From Berberis thunbergii (lineage: Eukaryota > Streptophyta > Magnoliopsida > Ranunculales > Berberidaceae): a DNA stretch of 64,000 nucleotides. The position numbers were made by a program, and so were the translations under genes. Shown here piece by piece: positions 34,939-45,721 of this stretch. The stretch's first letter is position 1; the number at the start of each line of letters is the position of its first letter. The stretch is from contig QNQO01000681.1 of the NCBI GenBank assembly GCA_003290165.1, positions 310,001 through 374,000 of the forward strand, read 5' to 3'. The notes beneath the pieces are model-generated. The model had not been told where the DNA came from, made no database searches, and saw nothing but the letters and a program-made list of their open reading frames with translations.

Positions 34939-37900
34939 ATGGTAGGGGAGGAGGAAGATGTATCTGGGTCTCAGGGGAAATGTCAGATTCCAGGGGGGAG
35001 AAGGATGTTTTGGAGGTCGGCATCGTGGTCGTCATCTCGGACTGCACAGCAAGGGTCTGGGCAGTTTGAAAGTGTAAATGGAAGTGCAGATCCTGAGAAG
35101 AATAGTGGTGGGCAATTTCGAAAGTTCCCGCCGCCACCACTTACGCCAAGGTCTCAGCAGAACTGCAAAGCTCGAGCTTGTTTGCCGCCATTGCAGCCGT
35201 TATCAATTGCTAGGAGGAGTTTGGATGAGTGGCCGAAAGCAGGTTCGGATGATCTTGGGGAGTGGGCTCATCCACCTACTCCAAGTGGTAGGGATTTGGG
35301 TAAGAATAGAGAAGGCTTGAAGCTTGACTTGGCGACGTGTCAGAAGAACCCTGATCCTACTGCAAGTCTTGTTAATAGAGATAGGATTGCTTACTTTGAT
35401 AAGGAGTGTTCGAAGGTGGCAAACCACATTTATTTAGGAGGAGACATGGTTGCGAAGAACAGAGACATTCTTAGACAAAATGGTATAACCACATGTTCTT
35501 AACTGTGTGGGGTTTGTTTGCCGGAATACTTCAAGGCAGACCTTGTGTACAAGACCTTGTGGTTGCAAGATACTCCGTCAGAGGACATTACAAGCATACT
35601 TTACGATGTGTTTGATTATTTTGAAGATGTTAGAGAGCAAGGGGGGAGGGTTTTTGTTCATTGTTGCCAGGGGGTATCTCGCTCGACTTCCTTGGTTATT
35701 GCTTATCTCATGTGGAGAGAAGGACAGAGTTTTGATGATGCTTTTCAATATGTGAAGGCAGCAAGAGGGATTGCAAACCCCAATATGGGTTTTGCTTGCC
35801 AATTATTGCAGTGCCAAAAGAGGGTACACGCCATTCCATTGAGCCCCAGTTCACTACTCAGGATGTACAGGATGGCACCTCACTCTCCCTATGATCCACT
35901 GCATCTGGTTCCGAAAATGTTGAATGATCCTTCTCCATGTGCACTGGATTCTAGAGGAGCTTTCATTGTACATGTCCCTTCAGCTATCTACGTCTGGATT
36001 GGTAGAAGATGTGAAACAATCATGGAAAAGGATGCAAAGGGAGCCGCTTCTCAGGTTGTTCGGTATGAAAGAGTGCAAGGTCAGATAGTAATAGTTAAGG
36101 AAGGGCAGGAGCAATCAAAATTCTGGGATGCTTTTTGTAACCTTCCACTCCCATTGGACAAGTCTTCCACTTATGCTCAGGTTAGTAAGGAACAAGCTGA
36201 ATTAGCGAGTAAGACTGCCCCAGGTGATAGGAAAATAGATGCGTATGATGCAGATTTTGAGCTTTTAGAGAAGGCAATCACTGGAGGTGTCGTGCCTACA
36301 TTTTCAACGTCAGATGCTAGTAACGAAACTCACCTGCCAGCAAGAGAAAGCAATTGGAGTGTATTAAGGCGCAAGTTTGCTACAAGTAACACAAAAGAGT
36401 CTGTCTCAGTCCCCAGGATTTCACTCGTTAGAGCCTATTCTGATTCAGTTTTGATTGTAGACTCCGATATAAACAAGATTCCATCTTTGCCTGCAGATTC
36501 TTTGACATCGTTTTCGCCTTATTTTTCTCCAGGTTCTCTCTCTTTTGATTTAAGTACTTGTTCAAAAAGTAGTTCTGATTCACCCTCTCTTTCTCCCCCA
36601 ACATCATCAAGCTCTTGTACGCCATCACCTGCTTTGTCTACATTGTCTCAATTATCTCTCCCCTCGCGCAAAAAGTCTATTTCTCCTGTATATGACAATG
36701 TGGATACCCAGTCTGTCACTAGTAATTTGAAAGCTTCTTCTCCGTCTAAATCATTTTCCCTCTTACTTGCTCAACGCCGTGGTAGTCTTTCGCCTTCTCT
36801 GAAGCTACCGGTTCTGAACATTGACACTTCTATTTTATCTAGAGTGGTGAAAAATGAATCTTCCACTTCTCTTGCAACGAAACAAGATACATTAAGCAGA
36901 AGCTCTTCCAGTGAGCTACATGCTAATCAAGAAGTTATAGACTTCAAAGTCAGGATGGAAAATGCAAAGGGAGATATATCACTTGAAGACCATTCAGTAG
37001 AAGCATTGATCAAGGAAAGTTCATCATATGGTAATAGAACACACAGGGGAGATCTGAGAGGTTTCCATGTGCAAGGAGACAGGGATTTATCCTTGGCTCA
37101 ATCATTGGACAACCGTTTGAATCTCCGTAATGGCATGTCTCCTCTAGTGTGCAGCTGGCCTGGATTCAAAAAGGTTGCAGGATTTGGTGTGAATTACATG
37201 GATTCCAATTCTGTGTACCTTCTCTTAGTACCAAATGCAAATGTAGGTGGGCATGAAAATAGGGTGTTGTATTTGTGGATAGGAAAATCCTTTAAACATG
37301 ATAGGAGCTGGACTGAACTTAATAACAACAAGGGTATGCATGATGTGAAAGATTTAGATTGGAATCAAATCGCTTGCAACTTCTTTACTTCAATGAGTTT
37401 GCCAGAGGACATACCCATTAAGGTATGTGCAACTTCAAAGCTCTTTTATTCAAGTTACCACACAAGTTTAATTAATACTATGACATCTTTCAAGAAGACA
37501 TTCTATTTGTGTTTGTCTATCTACAAATTTATTATTCTGGCAATAGTTGCTCTACTTTGAAATTTAGATTATATATGCTTAATGTAATTATATATGTACA
37601 TTTTTAGGTCATATTTTATGTTTTTGTTAATGTAGTAAAGTACTTTATTTCTGTCAAACAAGGTTTTTGAGCTTCATTTCTCAACATTCACGGTGACATT
37701 AATTTCTCTCAAATAGATTAACACTTATCTATCATCTGGATTGGACACTCACCTACTAAAGTGAGTATGCTAGAACCATGGTAGTTAAGGCGTTGAGGCG
37801 GAGGCGAGGCACACAGGCTTAAAACACCTAATGTGCGAGGCGCAAGGCGTTGCGCCTCTGTTGTGTGAGGCGGTCTTAACATTTTTTTAAAGAAATAAAT

Positions 37901-40633
37901 TGAAGAATATTAGCATACATCATCATTTTGACAAATATGTACAAAAATTCATACAACTACCTAAAATCGAAATGAAAACAAAATAAAGTTGCATAACATA
38001 AACGAAAAGATGCACTACGTAAGTGTTATGTAACTTGCAAACATCCATTGAATCGTTAAAAAAAACAAAAAAAAAGCCAAGAACAAACATCAAAGAATAA
38101 TGTAAACTAGTTCACGAACTTCTCATTTGTCACTATTACACACATCCTCTTCTTCATAACCCAATTCTTTATCATCATTTTCTGCAATTCCTTCAGCATC
38201 CGCTTCAAAATTTTCATCATCCTCAAAATCAACCATGTCTTCCTTTAAATCCAACAAGTGAATGGCTTAGATGTAGATGTAGATGCTGGTAGAGCAGAGC
38301 CTCTTCTTAAGTTTCTAGAGTTGTACTGTTTCTAGAATTTCTACGTGGTTGTGACGATCCTTCACCAACTCTAGCAACTTGTGCATATTGACCCAGTCAA
38401 GGTATATTAGGAAATACCAACTCATCATTTGCATTCATTTCCTCCTGCATCTTCCCAATTAACCACTCATTGCTTTCATCAAAGTCAGACAAGGAAATGG
38501 AATCAATCATATCACCATGGGCGTAACGGTTCTTAAACGTTTGATTGTACTTGATGAAAACCAAATCATTGAAGCGCTTTTACTCCAACCTATTTTTTTT
38601 TCTTTTTTTTATGGATCTGAATGTTATGCAAAATAATGGAAATAAAAGTATACTATATAAGCAGTGTTGTTAAGGCGGACGCCTAGGCGCGCCTCGAGGT
38701 GTTTTGGCAAAAAACTGCCTCAAAATGATGCGAGGCGGAGCGGTGAAGTGAGGCGTCCGCCTCAGACCGCCTCGGGCCGCCTCAGCCCATTTACAGCTTA
38801 AAAACTAAAAGTCTATTGCAGCCCACTTATCTTTTAAGGTTAAGAAGGGGTATTTAGAGTTTTAGACAAGAGAACGACACCTTGGGGGCTATTGTTGTTG
38901 TTGTGTGTGTTCTTCTCCTTCTAATCAGGTTCCTCTTCTTCAAATTAGGTGTTTCCTCTTTCATATCAGGATGTTTTCTATCTTCTTCTTCCTCCTTCCT
39001 CTTCTTCTTCCCTCTCCTTTCTGTGTTTTTTATATGATCTGTTTTGTAGCTTTTTTTTAATGATTCGTTCTACTCTTTTTTATATCATCGGTTCTACTCC
39101 TTTTTTTAATGATCTGTTATGTGTTTTTTTATATGATTTGTTCTGCTCCTTTTTTTATATGATTTGTTCTGCTGCATTTTTTTTCTTCACAATAAACAAT
39201 AATAAGTAATATTTCAGTGTATGGATCATAATATTTTAGTATATGGATCAAAATTTGGTGCAAACTTTCAAAGTTAAACCAATGAGACCTGCTAGGCGAT
39301 GCCTCACCAAATTGCAATTTTCCAAATACTGTTTCAAATTCAACCATTAATTTTTCAAACGCTGTTTCAAATTTCTAAAGTTAAACCAATGAGAAGTTGA
39401 TGAACTAGTTTACATTATGCTTTGATGTTTTCTTGTTTGTTTCTTTTTTAGTGATTTAATGGATAGGCAAGTTAAGTACACTTATGTAGTGCATTTTTTT
39501 GCTATGCTATGCAACTTTATTATGTTTCCATTTCAATTCTAAATAATTGTATGACTTTTTGTACATATTGGCATATGCAAGTTATCAAAATGATGATGAA
39601 TATTACTTATCTAAATGTGTTTCAATTTATTATAATAAAATATATTTAAAAAATGTTAAAGACCGCCTCAGTGAAGTGAGCGTCCGCCTCGCCTCTGAGG
39701 CGTTTTCAAGCTCATCCGCCTCTCCGCCGCTTCAACGCCTTAACTACACTGTATATAAGAAAATAACCAATTAATATTCTTTTTTCCATCCATGTAAATA
39801 TGCCTGAGGCAGTGTGGCGGACACTTTATTTCACCATACCATATTGCCTTACTTTGAAACAGATTCTTGTAAAAATGCTTTGAGGCGCCCTAGGTGGTCG
39901 CCTTGATTATACTGGTTATAACTTATTAATGAGTACATTGTCAGAATCAATTATTCTAGATTCGAACCAACTGAAACTAATAATGGTATGGGCCTATGGG
40001 GTAAATTATCACTTATCAATGTGTGTGTGTGTTTATGTTGTTGGAATATGCGGTTGTCTTTAGAGATGGTAACATAATGGAAAAAGGAGCTGATGTTGAA
40101 TTCAAATCTTGTATGGCAATGCCGTAGCAAGTTGTGCTTATCGATGGCTGCAATGCAAATACTGTGGACTAGACAAACCTTCCTCTTATGGGTCTAAATT
40201 TGTAAATTCCAATTACTATGCTGATGAAGTTTCTCTTGGGATGTTACACCTGCTAACACACATCTATTAACCGGCGTACCATGCGTGTTTGGATCCAATG
40301 AAAATCAATTGGGGATGTAGAACAGTTTTGTTTAGTCATCTCAGAAGTTATACTTGCAAATGTTAAGGTTGATGCGAATGCCTGGCAGAGTAATAAATAT
40401 GATATTTCTTTATTAAAGGAATTATAATTGCTAAAAGCTCTCTATAATTTTTCTGGATGTAAGTCGGTAATTGCAATTATTAAGTCCTCGGTCTTTCTTT
40501 TACTCCAGATTTTTGTGAGGTAACATATTAAGCTATTTACAGTTCTAATATAATGGGTTTTTGGGAATTGCAGGTAATTAAAGAGAAAGAGGAGCCAGCA
40601 GAATTCTTTGATTTGTTGAAATGTTTGTACTAG
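34939..40633 (+). CDS. MKP1: MAP kinase phosphatase 1 homologue (two exons, with +1/-1 frameshift pair)
   Basis: Dual-specificity phosphatase of the plant MKP1 family, which dephosphorylates stress-activated MAP kinases. Exon 1 is 34939-37422 and exon 2 is 40574-40633, giving about 847 codons (the Arabidopsis protein is slightly shorter). The N-terminus has the family motif FWRSASWSSSRTA. The catalytic loop HCCQGVSRS has its active Cys at 35662-35664. A gelsolin-like repeat follows (AIYVWIGRRCETIMEKDAKG), then a long Ser-rich low-complexity region, then a second gelsolin-like stretch near the end. Exon 1 ends PIK|gtatgt; exon 2 encodes VIKEKEEPAEFFDLLKCLY and stop. An extra base near 35490 and a missing base near 35520 put about ten codons out of frame and create TAA at 35500-35502. 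The conserved HVLNCVGFV is read only in the shifted frame. Otherwise the gene is intact, so it is either a recent pseudogene or carries consensus errors. Confidence 0.88.
38270..38600 (-). pseudogene. hAT transposase C-terminal fragment
   Basis: The minus strand reads NRLE-stop-KRFNDLVFIKYNQTFKNRY, then IDSISLSDFDESNEWLIGKM. This is the conserved tail just after the hAT dimerisation domain of plant hAT proteins (NRLEQKRLNDLV-type). At least two in-frame stops are present. It sits inside the outer hAT element, in the expected orientation for a decayed autonomous copy. Confidence 0.72.
38662..39751. mobile_element. Non-autonomous hAT element with perfect TSD
   Basis: The left end is CAGTGTTGTTAAGGCGG and the right end, reverse-complemented, is CAGTGTAGTTAAGGCG. 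Both are flanked by the exact octamer tatataag (38654-38661 and 39752-39759). The subterminal regions are GC-rich (gaggcg / cgcctc words). The interior is T-rich and non-coding. At 1,090 bp it lies inside the outer hAT element, in the MKP1 intron. Confidence 0.9.
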
Positions 40634-40980
40634 CAGTATGAGATCTAGTGGTGGTTACTCCGGACACCATGAACTTGAACTAGTATCATGGTCTCTTCTG
40701 ACACGTACGCTCAACAACTTGTTTGGATTGTTTTTGAAGAGCTTCACTTGTTGGGATGGGTAAGGTAATGACTTGTTATTTATTTGTTGTGTTTATTTTC
40801 CATTACAGTAGACACCTCTCCTGAAATTCAGATGGATTTATAGGGTCCAATGGCATTGGACGTGATATATCTATACAACTAGGATTAGTGGGCTCATAAC
40901 CTATATCTTAAAAGATCACATTAGATTAAATTAATAGAAGATGTAGTTTTCACTTACAACTTACTTTGAAGAATCCCCTG
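40634..40980 (+). other. MKP1 3' flank
   Basis: Sequence downstream of the stop codon; no clear polyadenylation signal or further exon was recognised. A minus-strand LINE remnant begins near 40980. Confidence 0.35.
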
Positions 40981-41640
40981 TTTTATTGGTTTGAATGAAA
41001 GTGAATTTTCATTAACACAATCTCTCTCCCTCCTCCTTGTACAATTTTTATTTTTTCTTTCTCAGCAAAAGAGCAACTTATTGAGTAAAATAAGTACAGA
41101 CAATTGGAAACATTGCAAAGAATCATAAAACAAGGAAAAATAGGAAAACGACGCTTCCCTAATTGTGTTACAAGTTTAACAGCCCAGAGAAAACCATCAA
41201 TTGAAAAAGACATCACTTCCTAATTGTGTTACAAGTTTAACAGCCCAGAGAAAACCATCAATTGAAAAAGACATCACTGAACACTCCCCACATCAATTCC
41301 GTGTTTCTAATGCGCATGCAAATGTTGGAAAGTGCATTTGTCTTTGAATAGTTTTGCTCTTGCCAGTTGCCACGTAACTCTGAAAAATGCAATGGGGTTA
41401 TGATCCCAAAACAAATTCCAGTTACCACTAGTTGAGAAGGCTCTCGAGTGCCATTCAGTTAACAACTCATTAAGTGATGAAGGCATGAGCACTACTCATC
41501 CACACTTTGTAACTAAATTATACCAGATTTGAGTTGCCACGAACAAGAGAAGAGGTAGTGAATTAATTCTTCATGGTTCCTATTGACGCAACGATTGATG
41601 GTTAGACCCTGTTTGGGAAGATTGTCACTTGTTAAAAAAC
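40980..41640 (-). mobile_element. LINE remnant (zf-RVT region), minus strand
   Basis: The minus strand between 41640 and 41300 gives LTSDNLPKQGLTINRC, HEELIHYLFSCS and, after frame breaks, NLFWDHNPIAFFRVTWQLAR. This order (linker, Cys/His pair, W..IPFAFFW..W) is that of the zinc-binding domain of plant LINE ORF2. Frames are disrupted. The coding sequence is split by a PIF/Harbinger MITE at 41644-43264. Confidence 0.55.
41154..41276. repeat. 61-bp tandem duplication
   Basis: The block from the cacttcc-type start through aattgtgttacaagtttaac to gaaaaagacatcact is repeated immediately with a 61-bp period (aattgtgtta at 41161 and 41222), almost without change. It lies in the LINE remnant. Confidence 0.92.
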
Positions 41641-41643
41641 TTA

Positions 41644-43264
41644 GAGCATCTCCAAGGGATTCCCTAAATTAGCCAAAATAGCTAATTTGGAGGTCTCACG
41701 TGGGAAAAATCATGCTCGAATGGAACCCTTGTCCAATGTTAGTGAATCGTGAATCGTATTGTAAATCGTAACGTGTAAGATTTAGATTTAATCGTAAGAT
41801 TTATTAATAATACTATATATATATTTTGTTACATATATTATATATAATGGTATTATTTCTATATATATTTTTGTAATATATTATATATATTACATGTTAT
41901 ATAAATTCTTTTCATGCAAATAATTACTCAAACAACGTTTCCTTTGTACTTGTTTCTTGTGCTATTTTTTTATATGGGCAAACAAATTATCAACAGTGAG
42001 AGTTTAGTAATGCAGACAGGTGTTCGGTTTTCTTTTTGCATTTTCTAACAACTTAATTTAAAAGCTTATTTAATACTCTCTCTCTCAAGTTTCATCTAGT
42101 CCCTATCCATCTCTAACCCTAGTTGGTCAAAAAGCAACCCTAGCCCTAGCTAGATGTTAATTTACACAAAATATTGGGAATGGAAAAGAAAACCACGCTT
42201 TCTTGGTTTTTTTTGGTCTTGGATGGGACACAAAAGAGGGGCTTAAGAATAAATAATGTTTTTTAAGAATTTAAGGCTAATAACACCTCACTTTGATAAA
42301 GAAAATATTATACACAAACAAAATCTCCCCACGTTCTGAAACTCTCTCAACTTTCTACTCTCACTTTCTCATCTCTTCCCTTCTGGACAAAGCAAACAAC
42401 CATTGATCTCATTGAGGAGATCTATCGGCCTGTGGATAAGCAAATCAACAAAAGAGCATCACGATGGATTTTCATCGTGAACCAGTGAAAGTAATTCTCT
42501 GTTGGAGACAACAATCGATGAGATCTATAGCGTGGGGTGTAAATCGATTCCCTTCGAGAAGGAAAAGTCGATTAAACGGGTATTTCTCCCTCTTTTCTTT
42601 GTTCTTCCCCTTCTTTTCTTGATTTTTTTGTATGTATTCATCTTCAACATATCGGACAATTTGTAACAATCGCGATATGGCGATTTACTCCTTAAATCGA
42701 GGGCGATTTGCTCCAATTTGGGAGAATCACGATTTAATCAGTGATTCAAATCGATGGTGTACCGATTCGAGTCAAATCGGCGATTTGACTCGCGATTTGG
42801 AACGATTCGTATAACACTGCCTCTGTCCATGCCCCTATTTTAACTTGGCCTTTCTCTTTCCTTTATATTTGGGGGCTTCCATACCATCCCCCAAATCCTA
42901 AAAAATATTAAAAAAACTTTCAACTCTTTTAATTTGTCTAACTAAAATTAAGTTCAAAATAATAATAGTATAATTAAAAAAATATCTAAATAATAGTATA
43001 ATGATATAATTGAAATTAATAATAGTATCTATTTAAGTTGAAATTAGTAATAGTATATATTTAACAATAATATAATTATGTTAAGTTGAAATTAATAATA
43101 GTATAATTGAAATTAAATTGATATAAACAAGTGAGAAGATATATTTAAATAATGATGAAAAAGTTAAGGAATGTGGTTGGAGGGATGAAAAAATAAGGGG
43201 TCCCTAAATTTAGCTTTTGGCTAAAATGGGGTATTAAATTTAACTTTGACCCTTCGAGATGCTC
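41644..43264. mobile_element. PIF/Harbinger-type MITE, interrupted by a hAT element
   Basis: The left end reads gagcatctccaaggga and the right end, reverse-complemented, gagcatctcgaagggt. Both are flanked by TTA (41641-41643 and 43265-43267), the typical 3-bp target. Inner arms also pair (ccctaaattagccaaaa / ttttggctaaaat). With the nested hAT removed the element is about 530 bp. No transposase. Confidence 0.82.
41734..42819. mobile_element. hAT-like element nested in the Harbinger MITE
   Basis: The left end is caatgttagtgaatcgtgaa and the right end, reverse-complemented, cagtgttatacgaatcgtt. The flanking octamers cccttgtc and cctctgtc agree at 6 of 8 positions. Subterminal sequence is dense in gaatcg/cgattt words. 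No protein. 1,086 bp. Confidence 0.68.
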
Positions 43265-43267
43265 TTA

Positions 43268-43435
43268 CAATGAGCCACACACTGAGCCAAGTGGGCCTTA
43301 GAGAGTTTTGCTTATTCCGAAAGATTGAGCTTGTGAAGTAGATGTTGGGCGTAGAACTAAGAGGGTTTGCCATCGAACTTCTGAGGAAGTTGTAACAATA
43401 CTTGACAATGAATTTTTTTGTTCTTGTTTTGAATG
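43268..43435 (-). mobile_element. LINE remnant continuing beyond the MITE
   Basis: Reading through the MITE insertion point on the minus strand restores WLIVSF joined to LTSDNLPKQ, which is why this segment is placed with the LINE at 40980-41640. Coding identity further right is unclear. Confidence 0.4.
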
Positions 43436-43443
43436 GGAGCCAT

Positions 43444-44279
43444 CAGTGTTGTATGAATTGCTCAGAACCGTGAGTAAAATTGTCGATTTGACTTGAGTCG
43501 GCACACAAACGATGTGAATCGCCCAACAAATAAGGCTTTACCTAAATCAGACTGAATCGGTGCTGATTCAATGTTGAAATCGCTAAATCGTGATAGGTAA
43601 GCAGTCGTTTGATTTATGCTTTGTACAGGAGAAAGAAACCAACAAAAAAAGAAGAACATATCGGCTTAGATCCTCATCAGATCCGGCTAAGATTGGTTCA
43701 TCAGATTGGTTCCGCTTCAGATTTTCATCTGTTCCGCCCAGATCTTCATCGTTCTGCCTCAAATTGCTTCTTCACTCGTCTTCACCCATCTCCAACTCGC
43801 CGACGACAAAGAAGAGTTGGTTTAAAGAAGACAAAGAAGAGGATGAGGAAGAAGAAAAGGATTCAGAGTCGAGGATTTCGTCAACAGTGCGATGAGGGAT
43901 GATGTTGAGTTCATCATCGCTGCTGCTCTCTAACTCGATTGAATCAAGATCAAAACTAATTAAGTTGAATGATATTGAAATGAAACTGAAATGAAATTGA
44001 ATGGAATTTGGGTTCCATTTGGGCTTAATTTAGTTTCATTCTTTCATTTGGGCTTGATTTAATTAGTAATTTTCTTTTGGGCTTATTTTTTGTAGGAAGT
44101 TTCTTTTGAACCTACCGATGAAAGTGCACTCTTACATTTTGATTCTTTTTGGGTATAAGTTATGAATATTTATTAATTTAAATACATATATTTATAATTT
44201 TATAAATCTTACGATTTATGATTAAATCAAAATCCTACCCTTTCCGATTTACTATACGATTCACGATTTACTAACACTA
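43444..44279. mobile_element. hAT-like element with perfect 8-bp TSD
   Basis: It starts cagtgttgtatgaattg and ends, reverse-complemented, tagtgttagtaaatcgtgaa. The exact octamer ggagccat flanks it at 43436-43443 and 44280-44287. The interior is rich in gaatcg words like the element at 41734-42819, of which it is a relative. 836 bp; its short open frames are not a recognised protein. Confidence 0.85.
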
Positions 44280-44287
44280 GGAGCCAT

Positions 44288-44420
44288 AACCAGTATTGTG
44301 TACTTTTAGGATTATTCTGGTAGCAAACAAGGGGCAAATTCAGGGTTCTATCCATTGTGAGATAGATGAGGCCAAAGGAAATAATGAAATCCATAAGGTT
44401 ACTTTTTAACATCCACAAAT
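44288..44420 (-). mobile_element. Possible LINE endonuclease fragment
   Basis: The minus strand gives LMDFIISFGLIYLTMDRT followed by YQNNPKSTQYW. This resembles the DFI..FGLIDLPM...FTW segment of plant LINE apurinic endonuclease domains. It lies upstream (in minus orientation) of the LINE pieces above. Short, with moderate similarity. Confidence 0.35.
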
Positions 44421-44740
44421 TAAGAATAGAAAGAAATGGATGCAACTATGATAGATAACACATAAGACAAAATGATCTGCCTGTATGGCTACTTAGATGT
44501 GAATCAAGGACTGATTTTCTTGAACAATATTTGTTGATTATTATGATATTCTTATCTAACGAGTTTTACCATGCAAGTTATCATTAACATCATCATCATT
44601 ATATTAGTATTAGTATTAGTCTAAGTTACTAATGCGGCAAAAAATTGTCAATTAATCGCAATTTCGAGTTTGATCGAATCGAGCTGGGTGAAATCGGTTG
44701 GGGTTTGGTGGTCACTGATTAAGCGCCGAAAAATTGGCAA
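44396..44740. repeat. Direct duplication of ~340 bp, first copy
   Basis: The block aaggttactttttaacatcc through caaaatgatctgcctgtatg to gtggtcac recurs at 44887-45215 with about 90 percent identity by eye. Copies are about 490 bp apart. Both include gcaagttatcattaacatc and a cgattaatc-rich end. Confidence 0.88.
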
Positions 44741-44886
44741 GTCACCGATTCGCCGATTTATCGCTATATTGGAAAGTTAGGTTGTTTATAGAGATATAAG
44801 TATTGCAATCTGCAAAATTAAATTCGTTTGATTAATTAGTAAAATAAAAGTAATATATGACTATGATTAATTAGTGAAGGCATATG

Positions 44887-45215
44887 AGGTTACTTTTTAA
44901 CATCCACAAAATATGAATAGAAAGAAATGGATGCAACTATGATAGCTAGCACACAAGACAAAATGATCTGCCTGTATGGCTACTTAGACGTGAGTCACGT
45001 GAATCAAGGACCGATTTTCTTGAACAATATTTGTTGATTATTATGATATTCTTCTCTAACGAGTTTTACCATGCAAGTTATCATTAACACTATCATCATC
45101 ATCATCGTATTAGTAAGTTACTAATGCGGCGAAAAATCGCCGATTAATCACAATTCGGGGTTTGACCAAACTGAATTGGGTGAAATCTGTTGGGGTTTAG
45201 TGGTCACCGATTATT
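44887..45215. repeat. Direct duplication of ~340 bp, second copy
   Basis: Matches 44396-44740. It has a short extra acgtgagt segment near 44990-45000 and lacks some tattag repeats near 45110. Confidence 0.88.
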
Positions 45216-45646
45216 GCTTAGACATAATACCAACAAAGGAAAGCAAAAAGAAATCAATAGCAAGTTGTATGGACCCATCAGGCAATAACAGTTGCATCCC
45301 AATTAATGAGGAAGTCAAAGCACTACCTTTTTAAGCAACAGAGCCCCAAAATTTTCACCAAGTATCATACCAAAATCCATCTCAATGCATGTGTTAGTTA
45401 TATAAACATGTGTTGTGTTGTCAATACCAAGTTTATTTGGAAATATTTCAGAGTATTCAGCATTTTAGATAGCATGATGTTTTTGTTACAGTTCAGTGGA
45501 AAAAAACAGTATATCTTCTGAAGCATCCTTCTTGACATAACTAGGGCTACGTTGCTTGCTTAGGACTGGTTGTCTCTTCTTTAAAGTGTGTTGTAATTTT
45601 CTAATAGCTTTGTAATTCAGTTCTTGTTTTTTTTTTTTTTTTTCAG

Positions 45647-45721
45647 GAGGCTGTCGATCAAGTTCACGAATTCACTGGGATGTATAGTGACACCGAAGCC
45701 CGCTTCATTAAGCTCAGATAA
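45647..45721 (+). CDS. Candidate terminal exon of an unrecognised gene
   Basis: A long pyrimidine tract ending ttttttcag (45646) is followed by an open frame EAVDQVHEFTGMYSDTEARF then IKLR and a TAA stop. The strong acceptor and protein-like composition suggest the last exon of a gene. No upstream exons were recognised in the disturbed region to the left, so it is probably a remnant. I cannot name the protein. Confidence 0.35.
   Translation, partial: EAVDQVHEFTGMYSDTEARFIKLR

Larger units (their letters stand above)
37777..39914 (-). mobile_element. Outer hAT element in the MKP1 intron
   Basis: The left end reads catggtagttaaggcg and the right end, reverse-complemented, reads cagtataatcaaggcg. 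The flanking octamers gctagaac and gttataac agree at 6 of 8 positions, consistent with an old 8-bp hAT TSD. The interior holds a transposase C-terminal remnant and a younger hAT element (38662-39751). Confidence 0.65.
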
